This document shows, one piece after another, positions 6,228 through 10,692 of a stretch of DNA of 10,692 nucleotides. The position numbers and the translations under genes are program-made. The stretch is from Flavobacteriales bacterium (GTDB lineage: Bacteria; Bacteroidota; Bacteroidia; Flavobacteriales; JADGDT01). Each line of letters begins with the position of its first letter. Position 1 is the stretch's first letter. The stretch lies in contig JAGLEB010000196.1 of the NCBI GenBank assembly GCA_023145275.1, positions 1 through 10,692 of the forward strand. Direction: 5' to 3'. The notes beneath the pieces were generated by a model that saw only the letters and a program-made list of their open reading frames with translations, was not told where the DNA came from and searched no databases.

Positions 6228-7844
6228 GTGAATTATAAAGTTTTAATAGCTATTCTACTCCTATTTTCTATTGCTGCATGCAATAAAAATAACAAGGCTA
6301 TTGAATCTTCTGAACAATACAGCTTTGATGCTTTAAAACACAAAGAGAACCTCAACATTGATAGTTTATACAAAAAAAGTTATTTACTCCCTGATGACAC
6401 TATAAAAGTAAATCAACTAATTGTAATCTTTAGGCTGTCAATCAGAAATAGACCAATTAGAACTGACGTACTTGATGAGGCTCAAAATCTTTCGACCAAA
6501 CTAAACTACGAAACAGGAATTGCAAATTGCCTGAGTATAAAAGGAGTGAATGCTAGATACAATCACGAATATATAAAATCAGTTCGACTACATAAAGACG
6601 CACTTACTCACTACAGAAACTCATGGGACCAGTATTCTATCTCTAAAAATTACAATAACCTAGGTGTTGCATATCGAAGGTTAGGGATGGAAGATGAGGC
6701 TATTAAATACTATATTGAATCCTTAAAAATATCTGAGAAAATTGGTTTTACAAAAAGTACTGCTATAGCCCTAAATGGCATTGGAAATGCATACGTAACT
6801 TTAAAAAAATACGATGAAGCTATTACCTATTTCAAACTTGCTCTTAGCCGCGAAAAACTATACAATAGCGAAAGAGGGATGGCTTACGATTACAGTAACT
6901 TAGGCGAAGCATATATGTACAAAGAACAATATGACACAGCTTTTTACTATCATATAAAATCATTAGAAATTGCAAACAAATTAAATATTGCCAATGATAA
7001 AGCTATAATTTATAGTGCTATTGGTTTATTATTTCAACATAAGGGAGATCAGAAAAAGGCTTTAGAATATTACTTAGAAGCAATTCCAACACTAAAAAAC
7101 AATAGAAGCAAAAGACTACTTAGTTTCACTCTAATAAATACTGGAGTTATATACAAACAACTTAAGGAATATCGTGATGCTGAAAACTACATCTTATCTG
7201 GCCTAAACTTATCTAAAAGTATTGGTTCGAAAGAAAATTGCGTTATTGCCTATGAAGCCTATTCAGAGCTCTTGGAAGCAAAAGGAAAATTCAGGGAGGC
7301 CATAGATAACTACAAACTAATGACTGTCTATAATGATAGTATTTTCAATATTAAAAGCGAAAATAATGCCATTGCAATGAATATCAAGTATGATTCTGAA
7401 AAAAAAGATGAAAAAATTTCACGCCTAAAACTTGAGTCCTCAGTAAAAGAAGGAAGAATTGTTATTCTATTTCTTATAGCTGGTATATTGTCAATATTTA
7501 TTGTCTTTTTTATAAATTATAATAGGGTGAAATCTAAAAACACTGATTTGGAGCTTAACAATATGCGTCACCAGATTAATAATTACCTAGATCAAATATC
7601 TACATATCAAGAAAATGATTACCCTTCTAAGAAAGAGGTACTAGTTGATGACCTTTCAGAATATGGTATATCCAAAAGAGAGTTTGAAGTTTTAAAGTAC
7701 ATTTCACAAGGATTAAAGAATAAAGAAATTGCTGAAGCTATGTTCGTATCTTTATCCACAATAAAAACACACACTAAAAATATCTTCGAAAAACTTGATG
7801 TGAGAAATAGGACAGAGGCTGCAAAAAAAGCTGGGGTACTATAA
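6228..7844 (+). CDS. TPR-containing transmembrane LuxR-family regulator with lipobox
   Basis: This appears to be a membrane-bound one-component regulator of 538 residues. The N terminus is a lipoprotein-type signal, with a hydrophobic stretch (5-14) and lipobox I15-A16-A17-C18. Tetratricopeptide repeats run from about 100 to 370; clear copies begin near 142 (NNLGVAYRRLGMEDEAIKYY), with four or more further copies after it. One transmembrane helix (411-429) is followed by a short coiled-coil-like stretch and a LuxR/GerE helix-turn-helix at 482-538. Typical positions in that domain are E485, the KNKEIA segment (497-502), V507-S508-S510-T511-I512-K513-H515 and the end helix LDVRNRTEA. This predicts periplasmic TPRs and a cytoplasmic DNA-binding domain. 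No kinase or receiver domain is present, and the signal sensed is unknown. The start is GTG, supported because it gives the complete signal peptide. The downstream OmpA and secreted-protein genes are candidate targets. Confidence 0.9.
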   Translation: MNYKVLIAILLLFSIAACNKNNKAIESSEQYSFDALKHKENLNIDSLYKKSYLLPDDTIKVNQLIVIFRLSIRNRPIRTDVLDEAQNLSTKLNYETGIANCLSIKGVNARYNHEYIKSVRLHKDALTHYRNSWDQYSISKNYNNLGVAYRRLGMEDEAIKYYIESLKISEKIGFTKSTAIALNGIGNAYVTLKKYDEAITYFKLALSREKLYNSERGMAYDYSNLGEAYMYKEQYDTAFYYHIKSLEIANKLNIANDKAIIYSAIGLLFQHKGDQKKALEYYLEAIPTLKNNRSKRLLSFTLINTGVIYKQLKEYRDAENYILSGLNLSKSIGSKENCVIAYEAYSELLEAKGKFREAIDNYKLMTVYNDSIFNIKSENNAIAMNIKYDSEKKDEKISRLKLESSVKEGRIVILFLIAGILSIFIVFFINYNRVKSKNTDLELNNMRHQINNYLDQISTYQENDYPSKKEVLVDDLSEYGISKREFEVLKYISQGLKNKEIAEAMFVSLSTIKTHTKNIFEKLDVRNRTEAAKKAGVL

Positions 7845-7872
7845 ATCAAATTATTACACACTCAATCATACT

Positions 7873-7955
7873 AAAGTACTAGTAAGTTTTACCCAAAAGT
7901 ACGACCTTTTCTGGGTATATTCTTAATAGTTTTGGTCATAGTCATTTGTACTAGT
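7873..7955. promoter_or_regulatory. Repeat-rich gap before the OmpA gene, possible operator region
   Basis: GTACTAGT occurs twice as a direct repeat (7876-7883 and 7948-7955, 72 bases apart). AAAGTAC occurs twice (7873-7879 and 7896-7902, 23 bases apart), and GTCAT twice (7935-7939 and 7941-7945). A hairpin lies between them: ACCCA (7891-7895) pairs with TGGGT (7912-7916), then AAAG with TTTT across a one-base bulge. No T tract follows it. The cluster surrounds the candidate -7 element, so protein binding here could control the OmpA gene. The repeats are seen; the operator role is inferred. Confidence 0.3.
7927..7934 (+). promoter_or_regulatory. Candidate Bacteroidota -7 promoter element for the OmpA gene
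   Basis: TAGTTTTG is an exact match to TAnnTTTG and lies 48 bases before the OmpA-family start codon. No TTTG -33 element is visible at the usual distance; that position overlaps the right arm of the hairpin at 7891-7916. A promoter lacking a good -33 box could depend on an activator, but a chance match cannot be excluded. Confidence 0.4.
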
Positions 7956-7982
7956 TAAAATAACACACCAAAACTTATTGTT

Positions 7983-9740
7983 ATGAAACATTTATCCACC
8001 TTTCTTATTATCATTATTTTTTCTATTACACTACCACAACAAGCAAATGCACAATTCTTAAAGAAACTACAACGACACGTAGAAAAGAAAATTAGCAATG
8101 AAGCAGAAAACAGAGTAAACAGAAGAGCGGATAAAACTATTGATAAAGCTTTCGACTCGGTAGAAGATGGTATTGATGGCAACAATAATGAGGCTAAATT
8201 AAGGAATACTTCAATGAATACCGGATCAAATGAAGTCAAGGAAGTTCAGACATCTCAACAAATAGATCCATCTCTCGTTGATGAAGCTCAAAAAAATAAT
8301 TCGGGAAACTATGAAAGTTCTAATGTTATGTTTTCTAGAACAAACAGAGCATTTACAAAAAAACTTAATGAAGGTAACATTGCAATTAGAACTGTAAATA
8401 TTGATGATAATTCATCAATAAAATTATCAAGTAAAGGTTACACACTCCCATCAGAAACTTTACTTATTTACACAACAAGTGAGGGAAATAATGGTAAAAT
8501 GGAAATAGGATATGTTGATGATTACGACAACTATCAAACAGCCATTGAATATATAACATACAACAAAGACGGTAGTATAAAAAGTCACTCTGATGGTAGT
8601 TTCATTATTGATGGTACATATTTCTTTGACTTAGACAATGGTACATCTAAAAATACTAAAAGAGAAGATGCTGATTTTCAGCTTCAAAGACAAGATAAGT
8701 ACAATAGTTTTTTTATAGTAAAAAACGGAGCAAAGATTGCAATTATTGACCCAAAGAAAGAAGATCTTTCAAAAGAAGTTGCTCCACCAGCTCCAACAAT
8801 AAAATGGTCTAAATTCGATTTTGTACCTGGCGATAAAATTATTTTCGAAGATGGCCCATCAATTGATGAAGAAAATGGAGAATTTCCTAGTAAATGGGAT
8901 TTGCATGAAGGAAACGCAGAAATTGCGGAAGTAGATGGTGTAAATGTTGTCGTTTTTCCCAATGGTGGCACAATAGTTCCTTACCTAAAAGATTCTGATA
9001 AAGATTACTTACCCGAGGTTTTTACAGTAGAGTTTGATATGTACTTCCAACCTGAAAATCTTGATAGGGCATTTATGTCCTTCTATGATAACAAAAATCA
9101 AAGAAATGTAGGAGATAGGATTTATTTTTATTCGGATGAAATAGCTGTTAGTAATAGTAGAGGTACTTACTCAAAAGACCTTGAAAAAGGAGGATGGCGT
9201 CATTTCTCTGTTGCAGTTACAAAAGACAAGCTAAAAATTTACTTAAACGATACAAGGTTAATTAATATACCTCACATGGGTTTCAATCCTACTGGCATTA
9301 CTTTCGAGATGGAAGGTTACTCATCTAGAAAAGTGCACCAATACATGAAAAATTTCCGAATAGCAAAAGGAGGAGTAAAATATTACGACAGCGTACTATC
9401 TGATGGTAAAATTATTGTGAACGGAATACGTTTCGATATAGGTAAAGCTACAATTAAACCAGAGTCAATGGGTGCAATCAATAAAATATATAAATTGATG
9501 CAAAAGAAACCAGATTTAAAATTTAGTGTAGAAGGGCATACAGATGCTGATGGAAATGACGCTACAAACCTACAATTATCAAAAGACAGAGGCGAAGCTG
9601 TTATGGACTTGCTTGTATCTATGGGGATATCTGCAAACAGGCTTAAGTCTGATGGTTTTGGAGAAAGCAAACCAATAGATTCAAATTCATCTAACGAAGG
9701 AAAAGCCAACAATCGTAGAGTTGAATTTGTAAAGTTTTAA
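7983..9740 (+). CDS. OmpA-family envelope protein with LamG-like middle domain
   Basis: This is a secreted envelope protein of 585 residues predicted to bind peptidoglycan. A signal peptide (1-23, cut after ANA) is followed by an amphipathic, charged helix (24-60) rich in Lys, Arg and Glu. A region of unknown fold (about 85-275) comes next. Then there is a beta-rich segment from GDKIIFEDG (283-291) to about 463 resembling a laminin-G/concanavalin-like jelly roll. The C-terminal OmpA domain (about 475-585) has VEGHTDADG (516-524), N529, LSKDR (532-536) and a final EGKANNRRVEF. D521 and R536 are 15 residues apart, matching the diaminopimelate-binding Asp/Arg pair known in Acinetobacter OmpA. 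There is no N-terminal beta-barrel, so it is not a porin-type OmpA. A secreted unknown protein follows after 23 bases, probably on the same transcript. Confidence 0.92.
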   Translation: MKHLSTFLIIIIFSITLPQQANAQFLKKLQRHVEKKISNEAENRVNRRADKTIDKAFDSVEDGIDGNNNEAKLRNTSMNTGSNEVKEVQTSQQIDPSLVDEAQKNNSGNYESSNVMFSRTNRAFTKKLNEGNIAIRTVNIDDNSSIKLSSKGYTLPSETLLIYTTSEGNNGKMEIGYVDDYDNYQTAIEYITYNKDGSIKSHSDGSFIIDGTYFFDLDNGTSKNTKREDADFQLQRQDKYNSFFIVKNGAKIAIIDPKKEDLSKEVAPPAPTIKWSKFDFVPGDKIIFEDGPSIDEENGEFPSKWDLHEGNAEIAEVDGVNVVVFPNGGTIVPYLKDSDKDYLPEVFTVEFDMYFQPENLDRAFMSFYDNKNQRNVGDRIYFYSDEIAVSNSRGTYSKDLEKGGWRHFSVAVTKDKLKIYLNDTRLINIPHMGFNPTGITFEMEGYSSRKVHQYMKNFRIAKGGVKYYDSVLSDGKIIVNGIRFDIGKATIKPESMGAINKIYKLMQKKPDLKFSVEGHTDADGNDATNLQLSKDRGEAVMDLLVSMGISANRLKSDGFGESKPIDSNSSNEGKANNRRVEFVKF

Positions 9741-9763
9741 ACAGAACATTAAATACTAAGATT

Positions 9764-10636
9764 ATGAAAAGAATTACAATTATATATATTATTACATTGA
9801 TATTGGCCACAGCAAGTTTAATTGCTCAAGATTCAAATTACAAAGTATTCCCTTTTAAATCGGGAATTATAGAATATAAGCAAGAAGGAAATGCCACAGG
9901 AAGCCATACAAAATACATTGAAGATTACGGATACAAGCAGGCAGATTTTACTGAAACAGAAACTACAATTTTTGGTTTTACATCAAAAGAAAATAATGCA
10001 ACAATACTTATTGGCCCCGAATTAACTGTACTAGATTATAAAAGCAATACTGCTTCTATAGGGAAGAATCCTGTTTACGAAACCTATGCAAATTCAAAGA
10101 ATGCAAATTATGAAGAACTAGGAAAAATGTCTCTAAAAAAGTTAGGATTCAAAAACACAGGCAATAAAGAGAAAATATCTGGCAAAAACTGTGAAATATG
10201 GGAAGGTACTCTTGGGAAAATTTGGACTTGGAAAGGGCTTGCACTTAAAAGTGTTACTTCTGTATTAGGTATTACAATTACAGAAATAGCAACAACAATA
10301 AAAATAGACACAAAAGTTCCGGCAAGCAAATTTGAAATACCAAAGGGTATGAAAACTGATAAAATTGACATTCCTCAAGATATGGGTGGCCTAGAAAGCA
10401 TGTTTGGAAGCGATTCTAACTTATCGGATGAAGACAAACAAATTATGGAAAACTTTTCACAAGGGAATATTGGAGCAATGATGTCTCAAGAAGAAAAAGA
10501 AGAAATAAAGAAAGTTGCTGGTATGCCATATTCTGATTTTAAAAGACTCATGAAAGAAGAGGAACCAAATATTTCAGATAAAGAAGTAAAGGAAGCATAT
10601 AACGCTATCCAAGAACTCTCAAAAAAGATAAATTAG
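9764..10636 (+). CDS. Secreted protein of unknown function (possibly DUF4412-like)
   Basis: I do not recognise the family with certainty. A signal peptide (about 1-21, cut before QDS) indicates export to the periplasm or beyond, and there is no lipobox. Residues 25-200 are predicted beta-rich. They contain a single mature cysteine, C143, in the phrase KISGKNCEIWEG, followed by W-containing strands and a closing PASKFEIPKGM. This order (modified or chelated Cys, strands, then 'F-x-[IL]-P-x-G') recalls DUF4412 and related LolA-like envelope proteins, but that is a loose resemblance. Residues about 204-290 are hydrophilic, Met/Glu/Lys-rich and likely helical. It lies 23 bases after the OmpA-family gene, so the two probably work in the same envelope process. 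Base composition is like its neighbours. Confidence 0.8.
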   Translation: MKRITIIYIITLILATASLIAQDSNYKVFPFKSGIIEYKQEGNATGSHTKYIEDYGYKQADFTETETTIFGFTSKENNATILIGPELTVLDYKSNTASIGKNPVYETYANSKNANYEELGKMSLKKLGFKNTGNKEKISGKNCEIWEGTLGKIWTWKGLALKSVTSVLGITITEIATTIKIDTKVPASKFEIPKGMKTDKIDIPQDMGGLESMFGSDSNLSDEDKQIMENFSQGNIGAMMSQEEKEEIKKVAGMPYSDFKRLMKEEEPNISDKEVKEAYNAIQELSKKIN

Positions 10637-10661
10637 TTGATTTTCTATAAACATTACAATT

Positions 10662-10692
10662 ATGCTGAGAATAATTATTCGTGTTTATGTTG
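10662..10692 (+). CDS. Possible start of a further gene, cut by the window edge
   Basis: An ATG 25 bases after the preceding stop codon opens a frame reading MLRIIIRVYV up to the window end. The spacing and the AACATTA-type lead sequence resemble the gap before the 9764 gene. A basic residue followed by hydrophobic ones could begin a signal peptide, but ten codons are too few to decide. Confidence 0.3.
   Translation, partial: MLRIIIRVYV

Noticed and set aside
9383..9712. Minus-strand open frame opposite the OmpA domain
   Set aside because: It is the antisense shadow of a strongly conserved domain and has no independent evidence. The same applies to minus frames at 3699-3938, 7619-7861, 7955-8239, 8684-8971 and 10108-10371.

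Overview
The window looks like a chromosomal segment of an AT-rich member of the Bacteroidota. The evidence is the gene order birA(-)/rsfS/ftsH/LUD protein/cdsA/psd/acyl-CoA-binding protein, which I recall as a common arrangement in that phylum. Two further signs are the absence of Shine-Dalgarno sequences before any start and two exact matches to the Bacteroidota -7 element (TAnnTTTG) in front of genes. The TPR-transmembrane-LuxR regulator and the OmpA protein with a LamG-like middle are also of Bacteroidota type. A marine or gut Bacteroidales/Marinilabiliales-like source is plausible but is inference.

Region 1-235 holds no gene. Nearly all of it (38-223) is one imperfect palindrome, less AT-rich than its surroundings, lying just downstream of birA. 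It resembles a MITE or a long structured RNA hairpin. birA (236-976, minus) is divergent from the main rightward cluster.

Region 1090-6057 is a housekeeping cluster. It encodes RsfS (ribosome silencing), FtsH (membrane AAA+ zinc protease), a LutC-like LUD protein, CdsA (CDP-diacylglycerol synthesis), Psd (phosphatidylethanolamine synthesis) and a small acyl-CoA-binding protein. The last four genes are separated by 5, 1 and 9 bases and are almost certainly one transcript. They link acyl-CoA handling, phospholipid synthesis and membrane protein quality control. A hairpin sits in the 140-base gap between ftsH and the LUD gene.

Region 6228-10692 is more specialised. It carries a predicted lipid-anchored TPR protein with one transmembrane helix and a C-terminal LuxR-type DNA-binding domain. 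Next come an OmpA-family peptidoglycan-binding envelope protein, a secreted protein of unknown function, and the possible start of another gene at the right edge. The gap before the OmpA gene has a -7 promoter element, a hairpin and short direct repeats. This makes the OmpA/secreted-protein pair a reasonable candidate target of the neighbouring regulator. No RNA genes, insertion-sequence genes, CRISPR arrays or phage genes were seen. I found no convincing new multi-gene system; the 38-223 palindrome is the most unusual element.
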